DNA from: an uncultured Oscillospiraceae bacterium
Lineage (GTDB): Bacteria; Bacillota; Clostridia; Oscillospirales; Ruminococcaceae
Length of the DNA stretch: 62,783 bases
Direction of reading: 5' to 3'
Assembly (NCBI GenBank): GCA_900547015.1
Contig: URFD01000001.1
Coordinates: 1 to 62,783 of the forward strand
Below the pieces are notes generated by a model that was given only the letters and a program-made list of their open reading frames with translations, did not search any database and was not told where the DNA came from. This document shows positions 9,171 to 17,492 of this stretch, one piece after another (positions within the stretch are counted from its first letter, which is position 1; every line of letters begins with the position of its first letter). A program made the translations under genes and the position numbers.

Positions 9171-10991
9171 TTACTCGTCCAGCTTGAGCACCGCCATGAA
9201 AGCCTCCTGCGGAACCTCCACCGAGCCCAGCTGACGCATCCTCTTTTTGCCTTCCTTCTGTTTTTCCAGCAGCTTGCGCTTACGGGAAATATCGCCGCCG
9301 TAGCACTTGGCAAGAACGTCCTTGCGGAAGGCCTTGACCGTCTCGCGCGCGATGATCTTTCCGCCGATTGCCGCCTGAATCGGCACCTCAAACATCTGCC
9401 GCGGGATGTTCTCCTTGAGCTTCTCCGCCATCTTGCGTCCGCGGGAGTAGGCACGGTCGGCATGAACGATGAAGGACAGCGCATCGACCACATCGCCGCT
9501 GATCATAATATCCAGCTTGACCAGCTTGGAGACCTGATAGCCCGACATCTCGTAGTCAAAGGAGGCATAGCCCTTGGTGCGGGATTTGAGCGCATCAAAA
9601 AAGTCATAGACAATTTCGTTGAGCGGCAGCTCGTAGTGCAGCTCCACACGGTCGGTGTCCAGATACTTGGTATCCTTGTAGGTTCCTCTGCGCTCCTGAC
9701 ACAGCTCCATGATGGTGCCGATGTAGGAGGCCGGTGCAAAGATGCTGGCTCTGACATACGGCTCCTCCGCCGATTCGATGTCCGACGGGTCGGGGTAGTT
9801 GGTCGGGTTGTCGATCATCATGGTGGTTCCATCGGTCATGTTCAGCTTGTAGATTACGCTCGGAGCGGTGGTGATGAGGTCGAGATTAAATTCCCGCTCC
9901 AAACGCTCCTGAATGATTTCCATGTGCAGCAGTCCCAAAAATCCGCATCGGAAGCCAAAGCCCAGCGCCTTGGAGGTCTCCGGTTCAAAGGAGAGGGAGG
10001 CATCGTTGAGCTGCAATTTTTCCAGCGCATCCCGCAGGTCGGGGTACTTCGCGCCGTCCGCCGGATAGATACCGCAGAACACCATCGGGTTGACCTGACG
10101 GTAGCCTGCCAGCGGTTCCTTGGCCGGTGCATCCGCATGGGTCACGGTGTCGCCGACTACGGTATCCTTCACGCTCTTGATGCTTGCGGTGATGTAGCCA
10201 ACCTCTCCGGCAGACAGGCTGGAGGACGGGACCAGAGTGGTCGGACCCATGCAGCCGACCTCCACAATGTGGAATTCTGCGCCGGTTGCCATCATGCGGA
10301 TGTCGTCGCCGGGACGGACAGTGCCCTGCATCACGCGGATATATACGATAACGCCCTTGTAGCTGTCGTAGTAGGAGTCAAAAATCAGCGCCTGGAGCGG
10401 AGCGTCCGGGTCGCCGGACGGAGCCGGGATGTCGGTCACGATGCGCTCGAGCACCTCGTCTACATTCAGTCCGGTCTTGGCCGAGATGCGCGGTGCATCC
10501 AGAGCCGGGATGCCGATGATGTCCTCGATTTCGTGGCAGACCATATCCGGGTTGGCGCTGGGCAGGTCAACCTTGTTGATGACCGGCACAACCTCCAGGT
10601 CATGCTCGACCGCAAGATAGGTGTTTGCCAAGGTCTGTGCCTCGATTCCCTGAGAGGCATCCACCACCAGCAGCGCACCCTCGCAGGCAGCCAGCGAACG
10701 GGAAACCTCATAGTTAAAGTCCACGTGTCCCGGAGTATCGATTAGATTGAAGTCGTATGTGTGTCCGTCCTTGGCGGTGTACTGGGTCTTGACCGCACGC
10801 GCCTTGATGGTAATGCCTCGCTCACGCTCCAGCTCCATGTTGTCCAGCAGCTGGTCCTCCATCTCACGCAGAGAGATGGCCTGGGTCTTTTCCAGAATAC
10901 GGTCAGCAAGGGTGGACTTGCCGTGGTCGATGTGGGCGATGATGCAGAAGTTGCGGATACGGGAAATATCCTTCTGCTGGTTGTCTGCCAT
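9171..10991 (-). CDS. lepA: Elongation factor 4 (LepA), ribosome back-translocase GTPase
   Basis: The 606-residue product is full length for LepA. It has the G1 loop AHIDHGKS, switch II DTPGHVD, G4 NKVD and the typical LepA C-terminal domain ending near KRMRQLG. It acts on stalled or mistranslocated ribosomes. An AAGGTGAG site precedes ATG 10991. The gene has its own extended -10 promoter and is separated by a terminator from nrdD upstream. Confidence 0.97.
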   Translation of the reverse strand: MADNQQKDISRIRNFCIIAHIDHGKSTLADRILEKTQAISLREMEDQLLDNMELERERGITIKARAVKTQYTAKDGHTYDFNLIDTPGHVDFNYEVSRSLAACEGALLVVDASQGIEAQTLANTYLAVEHDLEVVPVINKVDLPSANPDMVCHEIEDIIGIPALDAPRISAKTGLNVDEVLERIVTDIPAPSGDPDAPLQALIFDSYYDSYKGVIVYIRVMQGTVRPGDDIRMMATGAEFHIVEVGCMGPTTLVPSSSLSAGEVGYITASIKSVKDTVVGDTVTHADAPAKEPLAGYRQVNPMVFCGIYPADGAKYPDLRDALEKLQLNDASLSFEPETSKALGFGFRCGFLGLLHMEIIQERLEREFNLDLITTAPSVIYKLNMTDGTTMMIDNPTNYPDPSDIESAEEPYVRASIFAPASYIGTIMELCQERRGTYKDTKYLDTDRVELHYELPLNEIVYDFFDALKSRTKGYASFDYEMSGYQVSKLVKLDIMISGDVVDALSFIVHADRAYSRGRKMAEKLKENIPRQMFEVPIQAAIGGKIIARETVKAFRKDVLAKCYGGDISRKRKLLEKQKEGKKRMRQLGSVEVPQEAFMAVLKLDE

Positions 10992-11045
10992 GGGATCTCA
11001 CCTTTCTATTATAAAAGAATCGTTTCTGCTTGGAATCAGTACTTT

Positions 11046-11075
11046 ATTATAGCACATCGTCTGGGTCTAGGGCAA
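11046..11075 (-). promoter_or_regulatory. Sigma-A promoter of lepA
   Basis: The -35 is TTGCCC (11070-11075), the spacer 18 bp and the -10 TATAAT (11046-11051), extended by an upstream TGC. Confidence 0.75.
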
Positions 11076-11100
11076 CGAAAAATTTTTGCCTTCCCCCTAC

Positions 11101-11135
11101 AAAAAAGGACAGCACAGGCCTCCCTGTGCTGTCCT
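11101..11135 (-). terminator. Terminator of nrdD
   Basis: A 12-bp stem (GGACAGCACAGG and its complement) ends in six T residues on the minus strand, just past the nrdD stop codon. Confidence 0.9.
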
Positions 11136-11139
11136 GCTT

Positions 11140-13452
11140 TTATATCCCGTGCTTGACGCGGTCGTGCTCCTCAGCGCGCTTGGCGTTGTTGAAGTGCTCG
11201 AGCGAGCCGACCAGATATCCGGTGATGCGACGGATGCGCTCCATCGGCTGTTCGGGGGTTTCCTTCCTGCCGCATTTCGGGCACTCGTCCCCGATGATGC
11301 CGGTATAGCCGCAGGCTGGGTCCCGGTCTACTGGGTGATTGATCGAGCCGTACCCGATGCCCGACTCCTTCATACAGCGCACCAGCTGCATAAATGCCTC
11401 GATATTCTGGCAGGGGTCGCCGTCCAGCTCGACATAGGTGATGTGACCGCCGTCGGTCAGCGCATGGTAAGGCGCCTCCAGACGAATCTTGTCACAGGCG
11501 CTGATCGGGTAATAGACCGGGATGTGGAAGGAATTGGTATAGTAGTCCCGGTCGGTGATGCCGGGAATCGAGCCGAAGCGCTCCCGGTCGATTTTGACAA
11601 AGCGTCCCGACAGGCCCTCCGCCGGGGTAGCAATCAGCGAAAAATTCAGTCCTGTCCGCTCTCCTGCCGTCTGCATCCGCGCGTGCATATGACCGATAAT
11701 CTCTAGTCCCAGATTCTGGGCGTACTCGCTCTGCCCGTGGTGCTCGCCAATCAACGCCACCAGCGTCTCGGCAAGCCCGATGAAGCCGATGGTCAGCGTG
11801 CCGTGACGCAGCACCGGAGCCACCTCATCGTCCGGGCCGAGCTTGTCCGAATCCATCCAGACGCCCTGCCCCATCAGGAAGGGGTAGTTGAGCACCTTTT
11901 TCTGCCCCTGAATCCGCATCCGGTCCAGCAGCTGTCGGACGACCAAATCGATTTTGGCATCGAGCAGCTCAAAAAACAGGTCGAGATTCTTGCCGGCCAG
12001 CAGGCCCAGCCGCGGCAGATTGATGGAGGTGTAGGAGAGGTTGCCTCTTCCGGTCGTGATTTCCCGCTCGGGGTCATAGCGGTTCGCTGCCACACGGGTG
12101 CGGCAGCCCATATAGGCAACCTCGGTTTCCGGGTGACCCTCCCGGTAATACTGCAAATTAAACGGCGCATCCAAAAACGAGAAATTCGGGAAGAGCCGCT
12201 TTGCCGAAACCTCGCACGCCAGCCGGAACAAATCGTAGTTGGGGTCCTGCGGCTGATAGTTGACTCCCTCTTTGACCTTGAAGATATGGATTGGGAAGAT
12301 CGGGGTTTCCCCGTGTCCCAGCCCTTCCCGCTCTGCCAACAGGATGCTGCGGATGACCAGCCTGCCCTCCGGCGAGGTGTCGGTGCCGTAGTTGAGGGAG
12401 CTGAACGGGGTCTGTGCTCCGGCGCGGGAGTGCATGGTGTTCAGGCTGTGGATGAGCGACTGCATCGCCCGGTAGGTTTCCTCCTGCGTTTCCTGCTCGG
12501 CGTGCCGATGTGCAAAGCGCTGTGCCTGCTGTGCCTGCTCCTCGGTGCAGCCCAGCGCCGCAGTCAGCTGCTCCCGCTCTGCCCGGTCGTACTGCTCGTT
12601 GTCCTCCAAGCGGGGAGACAGCCCCTCCTGCTCCAGCCGGTCAAACAGCTCCGCCAGCTCGCACGGACCGTCACACAGCAGCTCACACGCCTTTTCCAGA
12701 TTGCACCGATAGCTGCTGCGGTAGGTCTTTCTGACGCCCGGCGCCATGTCGAAGTCAAACTTCGGTACACTCTGACCGCCGTGCTGGTCGTTCTGATTGG
12801 CCTGAATCGCCGTATAGGCAAGCGACGCATAGGCTGCGATGTCCTCCGGCTCGCGCAGATAGCCGTATCCGGAGTTAAAGCCGCCGTCGAACAGCCGGGT
12901 CAGGTCGATCTGACAGCAGGTGGTGGTCAGCGAAAAAAAGTCCAAATCATGAATGTGGATGTCGCCGCAGTCGTGGGCGCGCGCGTGCTCCGGGTCCAGC
13001 ACGAACATCTCGTAGAACGCCTTCGCACCCTCCGAGCCGTAGCGCAGCATGGTGCCCATCGCGGTGTTGCCATCGACATTTGCGTTCTCCCGCTTGACGT
13101 CATTCTCCGCCGCACTCTTAAAGGTCAGGTCCTCGTACACCTTCATCAGGGCGGTGTTCATCTCCCGCACCCGGGTTCGCTGTGCGCGGTAGAGGATGTA
13201 CTCCTTGGCGGTGCGGGAGTGTCCGTTCTCGATCAGCACCTTCTCCACCATATCCTGAATCTGCTCCACCGTCGGCGGCTGGTCCTTGGCGGTGGTTTCC
13301 TCCAACCGCTGCTCCACCTGCTGTGCCAACCGTTGAGCCGTCTGATAATCCTTGCCGCCCACCGAGGTCGCTGCCCGAAAGATTGCCCGGGCAATCTTCT
13401 CGACGTCGTAGGCTGCATGGCGTCCGTCGCGCTTGATGATAGTGTCGATCAT
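11140..13452 (-). CDS. nrdD: Class III anaerobic ribonucleoside-triphosphate reductase, large subunit
   Basis: This 770-residue enzyme reduces ribonucleotides to deoxyribonucleotides without oxygen, using a glycyl radical. It has an N-terminal ATP-cone (about residues 1-95, DTIIKRDGR start), the catalytic barrel, a C-terminal cysteine cluster that binds zinc (CGYTG and CPKCG) and a glycyl-radical segment near RRITGY. The start is ATG 13452 because AAAGGAGA sits eight bases upstream; ATG 13458 would be too close to that site. The activase NrdG, usually adjacent, is not in this window. A very good promoter and possible NrdR boxes lie upstream. Confidence 0.95.
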   Translation of the reverse strand: MIDTIIKRDGRHAAYDVEKIARAIFRAATSVGGKDYQTAQRLAQQVEQRLEETTAKDQPPTVEQIQDMVEKVLIENGHSRTAKEYILYRAQRTRVREMNTALMKVYEDLTFKSAAENDVKRENANVDGNTAMGTMLRYGSEGAKAFYEMFVLDPEHARAHDCGDIHIHDLDFFSLTTTCCQIDLTRLFDGGFNSGYGYLREPEDIAAYASLAYTAIQANQNDQHGGQSVPKFDFDMAPGVRKTYRSSYRCNLEKACELLCDGPCELAELFDRLEQEGLSPRLEDNEQYDRAEREQLTAALGCTEEQAQQAQRFAHRHAEQETQEETYRAMQSLIHSLNTMHSRAGAQTPFSSLNYGTDTSPEGRLVIRSILLAEREGLGHGETPIFPIHIFKVKEGVNYQPQDPNYDLFRLACEVSAKRLFPNFSFLDAPFNLQYYREGHPETEVAYMGCRTRVAANRYDPEREITTGRGNLSYTSINLPRLGLLAGKNLDLFFELLDAKIDLVVRQLLDRMRIQGQKKVLNYPFLMGQGVWMDSDKLGPDDEVAPVLRHGTLTIGFIGLAETLVALIGEHHGQSEYAQNLGLEIIGHMHARMQTAGERTGLNFSLIATPAEGLSGRFVKIDRERFGSIPGITDRDYYTNSFHIPVYYPISACDKIRLEAPYHALTDGGHITYVELDGDPCQNIEAFMQLVRCMKESGIGYGSINHPVDRDPACGYTGIIGDECPKCGRKETPEQPMERIRRITGYLVGSLEHFNNAKRAEEHDRVKHGI

Positions 13453-13514
13453 GAACATTCTCCTTTGGCTTGCAAACATAAAAAGAGGGCGCATCCTTTG
13501 TGCCCCATGCCTTT

Positions 13515-13543
13515 ATTGTAGCCGGGCTGCCGCCGCAAGTCAA
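13515..13543 (-). promoter_or_regulatory. Sigma-A promoter of nrdD
   Basis: The -35 is TTGACT (13538-13543), the spacer 17 bp and the -10 TACAAT (13515-13520), about 60 bp before the nrdD start codon. Confidence 0.85.
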
Positions 13544-13586
13544 TGAGGCAAAGCTACGAATTGCCCTGCGCCCTGTCCTGTCCCGA

Positions 13587-13645
13587 ACACAATATCTGGT
13601 AGAAGCCCCTGCGCCCGATTCGGACTTTCCCACCAGATACGGACT
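13587..13645 (-). promoter_or_regulatory. Possible pair of NrdR boxes upstream of nrdD
   Basis: ACACAATATCTGGTAG (13587-13602) fits the NrdR consensus acaCwATATaTwGtgt at about 12 of 16 positions. A weaker match (about 10 of 16) lies at 13630-13645 on the opposite strand, centred 43 bp away, roughly four helical turns. Both share TATCTGGT in inverted orientation. They lie upstream of the -35 element, which is less usual for a repressor. Confidence 0.35.
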
Positions 13646-13862
13646 GCGCCGCCCGACACCCGTCCCCAAATACTCCTCCCTTTCCGACAAGGATTCCCCT
13701 TGATTTTTGGTCAGTTTTTTGGCGACTTTCCCTCTTGACAGCCTAACGAGTGTCTGCTGTCCCGACTGCAATCCTGTGCGGTTTGTGGTTCTAACGAAGC
13801 TCTCCTCCCTCTCCTGCCGGCGCCTTCGGGCAAAGCACACAAAGGCATTGTCCCCAAATACC

Positions 13863-13897
13863 AAAAAAGGGGAGCCCGGCTTTTGCCGGGCTCCCCT
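13863..13897 (-). terminator. Terminator of ppaC
   Basis: A perfect 13-bp stem (AGGGGAGCCCGGC) with a four-base loop is followed by six T residues on the minus strand. Confidence 0.92.
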
Positions 13898-13908
13898 GAG
13901 TTGATTCG

Positions 13909-15564
13909 TTATTGCTGAAGGGTTGCGATGATGGACGGAACAAACTGCTTCTTGCGCGAGACCATGCCCGGCAGCAGCAGACCATCCGCCGGAATTTCTT
14001 CCAGATGGTTCGACTGCTTGAGAATCTCCTCTGCCCGTCCGCCGCAGCACAGCACGATACTGCTTTCCTCGATGATGTTGGTCAGCAGGAAGAACAGCAT
14101 GGTGGACGGGTCCTTCTGGGCCTTCTCCCGCATCAGCTCCTGAAGCGCAGGAACCTGCTGACGCAGTCCGGCATCGCTGACCGAGGTAATCTGTCCAACG
14201 CCGAAGTTGGCTCCGGCAGTGGAGAAGGTCTTGTAATCCTGATAGAAGATTTCCTCGATGGAGCGGGAGGACAGGTCGCTGCCCGCCTCAAACATCTGCT
14301 GGGCATACTGCGGGATGTCGATGCCGGCAATCTCTGCCAGAGCCTGTGCCGCCGCCTCATCGGCCTGAGTGCAGGTCGGGGAGCGGAACATCAGGGTATC
14401 GGACAGAATTGCCGAGCACAGCAGGCCCGCGATGGAACGCTCGATGGTCACGCCGCTTTCGCAGAACATCTGGTAAACGATGGTGGCAGTACAGCCGAGC
14501 GGCTGGTTGCGGAAAAAGACCGGGTTGATGCTCTCCAGACCACCCAGACGATGGTGGTCGATAATCTCAAGAATATCGGCGCTTTCCACGCCGTCCACTG
14601 CCTGGTTCTTCTCGTTGTGGTCCACCAGAATGACCTGCTTCTTTTCGGTTGCCAGGAAGGAGCGCTTGGAGATTTGACCGATATAGCGGCCATGCTCATC
14701 CAGCACCGGGAAATAGCGGTGGCGCTCCTTGGCCATGACCTCCTTGACATCGTCGGTGTAGTCCTCCAGCGAGAAGGAAAGGATGTGGTGGGTGGTCATG
14801 AAAAAGTCGATTGGCATACTCTGGTTAATCAGCCTTGCCACAGTGTAGGAATCGTAAGGGCTCGACAGGATGATACAGCCCTTGTTCTTCGCCCGTTCGA
14901 TGATTGTCTCGTTCGGCTCGGAGCTGGTACACAGGATGATGCAGGAGGCTCCCATCTCGATGGAGAAGAACTGCGATTCGAAGCGGTTGCCGATGACGAC
15001 CATGTCGTGCTCCGCCACATAGTCCACCATCATCTCGGGAGTGTTGGCGGCGATGGTCACCCTGCCCTGTTCAAAGGTGCCGCTGATGTCGCCGCAGATG
15101 ACCTTTGCCTCGAGCACCCGCACGATGTTTTCATACGGGGTCTTTGCCTTGGAGACGATTCGATTGTCATAGACGTCCATATCCGAGGCCGCGATGTTGG
15201 AGATGGTGATCAGTCCCTGCGCGCAGCCCTCCTCGTCGGTGATGCAGATGGTGCTTGCGCCGTTTTCCTTCATCAGGCTGTAGGCCTGCTTGATGGAGAT
15301 TTTGCCGTCAACTGCCGGCATCTCCTTGATTTCCATGTCACACACGCGGGTGCGGACATCCGCAAGATACTTCGGAGCCGGTACCCCGAAGTAGGACAGG
15401 GCGAAGGCGGTCTCCTTGCTGACCTCTCCGGCGCGCTTCGGCGTGTATTTTTTTCCGGTCAGCTTCTGTTTGAGGTCCGCGTAGGCGATGGCGGAGCAGA
15501 TCGAATCGGTGTCCGGATTCTTATGACCGATGACGATGACTTCTTTCTCGTGATTTAGGTGCAA
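13909..15564 (-). CDS. ppaC: Family II manganese-dependent inorganic pyrophosphatase with CBS and DRTGG domains
   Basis: This 551-residue enzyme hydrolyses pyrophosphate. The DHH phosphoesterase half opens with GHKNPDTDS (metal ligands) and carries IDHHRLGG further on; the DHHA2 half forms the C-terminus. Between the metal motifs sit two CBS motifs split by a DRTGG domain (about residues 70-310), the regulatory insert that binds adenine nucleotides in clostridial enzymes. Translation starts at TTG 15564: a GGAAGG site lies at good distance and the first in-frame ATG would delete the active site. It has its own promoter and terminator. Confidence 0.95.
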   Translation of the reverse strand: MHLNHEKEVIVIGHKNPDTDSICSAIAYADLKQKLTGKKYTPKRAGEVSKETAFALSYFGVPAPKYLADVRTRVCDMEIKEMPAVDGKISIKQAYSLMKENGASTICITDEEGCAQGLITISNIAASDMDVYDNRIVSKAKTPYENIVRVLEAKVICGDISGTFEQGRVTIAANTPEMMVDYVAEHDMVVIGNRFESQFFSIEMGASCIILCTSSEPNETIIERAKNKGCIILSSPYDSYTVARLINQSMPIDFFMTTHHILSFSLEDYTDDVKEVMAKERHRYFPVLDEHGRYIGQISKRSFLATEKKQVILVDHNEKNQAVDGVESADILEIIDHHRLGGLESINPVFFRNQPLGCTATIVYQMFCESGVTIERSIAGLLCSAILSDTLMFRSPTCTQADEAAAQALAEIAGIDIPQYAQQMFEAGSDLSSRSIEEIFYQDYKTFSTAGANFGVGQITSVSDAGLRQQVPALQELMREKAQKDPSTMLFFLLTNIIEESSIVLCCGGRAEEILKQSNHLEEIPADGLLLPGMVSRKKQFVPSIIATLQQ

Positions 15565-15648
15565 TTTTTTCCTTCCTCTCTTATTGATGGTTGAGCGGCA
15601 GGGCCGTTCTATTTCGCATCAATCCCTCAGGATTTCTAATCTGAAGCC

Positions 15649-15677
15649 ACTATACCATAAAAGCCGCCCTGATACAA
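15649..15677 (-). promoter_or_regulatory. Sigma-A promoter of ppaC
   Basis: The -35 is TTGTAT (15672-15677), the spacer 17 bp and the -10 TATAGT (15649-15654), with a TGG extension. Confidence 0.75.
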
Positions 15678-15746
15678 GGCTTTAGTTCGTTAAAGTAAAA
15701 ACAATGCCTGCCTTTCTCCACTCTGCCAAAATCCCCGGCTCTCCTC

Positions 15747-15775
15747 TTTACGGAAACGGGTGGATATGCTACAAT
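15747..15775 (+). promoter_or_regulatory. Sigma-A promoter of the NERD protein gene
   Basis: The -35 is TTTACG, the spacer 17 bp and the -10 TACAAT (15770-15775), extended by TGC. Confidence 0.7.
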
Positions 15776-15859
15776 ACTTTTATCTGTTCACCGGCCTTGG
15801 CGTCCTGATTTTGACGCCCGATGCCGGAGAAATTTTCTCTACAGGAAGGAAATCGTTTT

Positions 15860-16468
15860 ATGAGCTCGAATCTTATCATCACCTGCATCCTCGTTGCGCT
15901 GGTTGCCGCTGTGGTCGTTGCCTGGTATCTGGGCAAGAGCGTCCGCTTCTCCAAAGGCAACTACGGCAAGAAAACCGTCAAGTCTGTCCTGCGCCGCTAT
16001 GCCGCGACCCACAACTTCAAGCTGTTGGAAAACGTGGAGATGGAGCTGGACGGCAGCAGCCAGACCATCGACTTCGTTCTGGTCGGATTTTTCGGCCTGA
16101 TTTTCGTCTCCGCGCTTCAGGGCAAGGGAGATTTCTACGGGGACTTCAAGGAGGAAAAATGGACCTTTGTGGATGAGGAGCAGAGAATCCGCTTCAACAA
16201 CCCGGTCATCGAGATGGACAAAAAGCTCGAAATGTTCCGCCGCATCATCGCACAGAAGAAGGTTTACAACCTGAAGGTGGACACCGCCATCGTGGTGGTC
16301 AGCACCAAGACCGATGTGCCGATGTATCTGAGCAACGTTCGGGAAAACAACCCGGTCATGAATGTTGAGCAATTCAGAAAAATGCTGGGCAACGAAAAAT
16401 ATGAGCGCGACAACAATGTCGATGTGGATGCCGTCTGCAAGGTTCTGCGTGAGCTGAAAGGGAACTAG
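15860..16468 (+). CDS. Membrane-anchored NERD-like protein
   Basis: The 202-residue product has one N-terminal membrane helix (about residues 4-24) and a soluble domain that looks like NERD, the nuclease-related domain: a VLRRYAATHNFKLLENVEM helix, the IDFVLVGFFGLIFV strands and a later VDTAIVVVSTKTD strand. The acidic and lysine residues of a PD-(D/E)xK nuclease core are only partly evident, so catalysis is uncertain. ATG 15860 follows AGGAAGGA. It is a single-gene unit with its own promoter and terminator. Confidence 0.6.
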   Translation: MSSNLIITCILVALVAAVVVAWYLGKSVRFSKGNYGKKTVKSVLRRYAATHNFKLLENVEMELDGSSQTIDFVLVGFFGLIFVSALQGKGDFYGDFKEEKWTFVDEEQRIRFNNPVIEMDKKLEMFRRIIAQKKVYNLKVDTAIVVVSTKTDVPMYLSNVRENNPVMNVEQFRKMLGNEKYERDNNVDVDAVCKVLRELKGN

Positions 16469-16490
16469 GCAGCAAAACAGGGCAAAACAG

Positions 16491-16532
16491 AATCGGGCAT
16501 GAAGGCCGTTTGGCTTTCATGCCCGATTTTTT
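16491..16532. terminator. Bidirectional terminator between convergent genes
   Basis: A stem of about 17 bp (AATCGGGCATGAAGGCC with one G-U pair) is followed by six T residues on the plus strand and serves the convergent lipoprotein gene as well. Confidence 0.85.
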
Positions 16533-16565
16533 GTGGAATCATATCCTGTTTTGGGGGCTCTCCGG

Positions 16566-17138
16566 TTAAGAGAGGTTGAGCTTTTCCGGAATATAGCGTT
16601 CGACGATGCGCCGTGCCGACTCGTTATCCTCCAGCATGAGCATCACGACATATCCGCCGCGCTCAAAAATCACCGCATTTTCTGCAATCTCGGTCGAGTT
16701 GTAGACATCATAGTTGGCAAATTCACGGGTGCGGCTGTCCTTGCGCTCCTTGAGCTGTGCCAGCACGTGCTCCCGATAGCTCTCTCCGTCCTCATTTTTT
16801 CCTTCCTTGGGAAGGATGATATAGACATCGTCCGCTCCAAAGTCCCCTTCCACATAGCGGACATAGGCTTCCTTGACATCCTCAGGGTCCAGCCCGACCA
16901 CTGTTTCCAGCTGTTCGGCGGTTGGCTCCACCAATCCGATGCGTTTGCCAAGCTCCTGATAAATCTGTTCAATCGCCTTTTGGGGCGATGCGGTACGGGT
17001 CTTTTTGCGGGTCTTGGTTGTCTGCTGCTCCTCTGTGCTGGGAAGCGAGGTATCCAGCGCACTGCATCCGGTCAGCATCCCGACACAGAGCATCGCTGCC
17101 AGCAGCAGCGCCAGTATCCGTCTTTTTTCCTGTTTCAT
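16566..17138 (-). CDS. Putative DUF4358-like lipoprotein
   Basis: This 190-residue protein has a classical lipoprotein signal with lipobox LTGC and lipidated Cys25. The mature part is mostly charged and alpha/beta; the pattern of a short peptide ending each strand (VEGDFGADDVYIILP, YVVMLMLEDN) resembles DUF4358 proteins, whose function is unknown. ATG 17138 follows GAAAGGTGG. It is monocistronic, with a clear sigma-A promoter divergent from pgcA. Confidence 0.65.
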   Translation of the reverse strand: MKQEKRRILALLLAAMLCVGMLTGCSALDTSLPSTEEQQTTKTRKKTRTASPQKAIEQIYQELGKRIGLVEPTAEQLETVVGLDPEDVKEAYVRYVEGDFGADDVYIILPKEGKNEDGESYREHVLAQLKERKDSRTREFANYDVYNSTEIAENAVIFERGGYVVMLMLEDNESARRIVERYIPEKLNLS

Positions 17139-17199
17139 CTGGTTTTCCGTGCCACCTTTCCGGCGGCGGCATCCTGCCGCCTGTGTGTATCCAGCTTCC

Positions 17200-17228
17200 A
17201 TTATAAGCGATTGGCAAAATCCGGTCAA
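17200..17228 (-). promoter_or_regulatory. Sigma-A promoter of the lipoprotein gene
   Basis: The -35 is TTGACC (17223-17228), the spacer 17 bp and the -10 TATAAT (17200-17205). Confidence 0.85.
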
Positions 17229-17283
17229 GCATCGGTGCCCAGCATTTGCCAAAAGTTTACACCTGCGGGGAATTTCCCTTCGG

Positions 17284-17297
17284 ATTTCCCGGGAAAT
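17284..17297. promoter_or_regulatory. Noc-binding-site palindrome
   Basis: This is an exact ATTTCCCGGGAAAT, the consensus of Bacillus Noc sites. It lies between the divergent lipoprotein and pgcA promoters, next to partial copies (GGGAATTTCCC at 17268-17278). Confidence 0.75.
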
Positions 17298-17374
17298 ATT
17301 CGGAAATATCCAAAAGTATCTCGGAAATGCCCGAAAACAAGGTCATCTTGTGAATGGGGATCGACCGATTTTGG

Positions 17375-17403
17375 TTGACTTATGAACAGTTAAGGCTTAA
17401 AAT
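17375..17403 (+). promoter_or_regulatory. Sigma-A promoter of pgcA
   Basis: The -35 is TTGACT (17375-17380), the spacer 17 bp and the -10 TAAAAT (17398-17403). Confidence 0.8.
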
Positions 17404-17492
17404 AAAGGTGAACTCTATCTGTTTTGTACACATTTTACCAAACATTACGGACGCCTTTGGCGCTGACCGCATAACAGAAAGGATGACGTGCA

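Larger units (their letters stand above)
13453..13908. other. Long intergenic region between ppaC and nrdD
   Basis: The 456-bp gap holds the nrdD promoter, candidate NrdR boxes and the ppaC terminator. About 210 bp (13650-13860) has no gene or RNA family that I recognise. Short open frames cross it, but none has a ribosome binding site or a protein-like composition. Confidence 0.6.
17139..17492. other. Divergent intergenic region with two promoters and a Noc-type site
   Basis: The 354-bp gap holds the lipoprotein promoter, the pgcA promoter, one exact ATTTCCCGGGAAAT palindrome and further GGAAATATC-like half-sites around it. No gene is visible. Confidence 0.7.

Noticed and set aside
9132..10745. 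Plus-strand open frame of 537 codons over lepA
   Set aside because: It mirrors lepA, lacks a ribosome binding site and is His/Arg-rich without domains.
11737..13521. Plus-strand open frame of 594 codons over nrdD
   Set aside because: It is an antisense shadow of a highly conserved gene, with no start signal.
13453..13860. Riboswitch upstream of nrdD
   Set aside because: The promoter lies only about 60 bp before the start codon, leaving no room for a known riboswitch in the leader, and no B12-box or similar motif is seen.
13912..15558. Plus-strand open frame of 548 codons over ppaC
   Set aside because: It is the complement of the pyrophosphatase gene; no recognisable domain or start signal.
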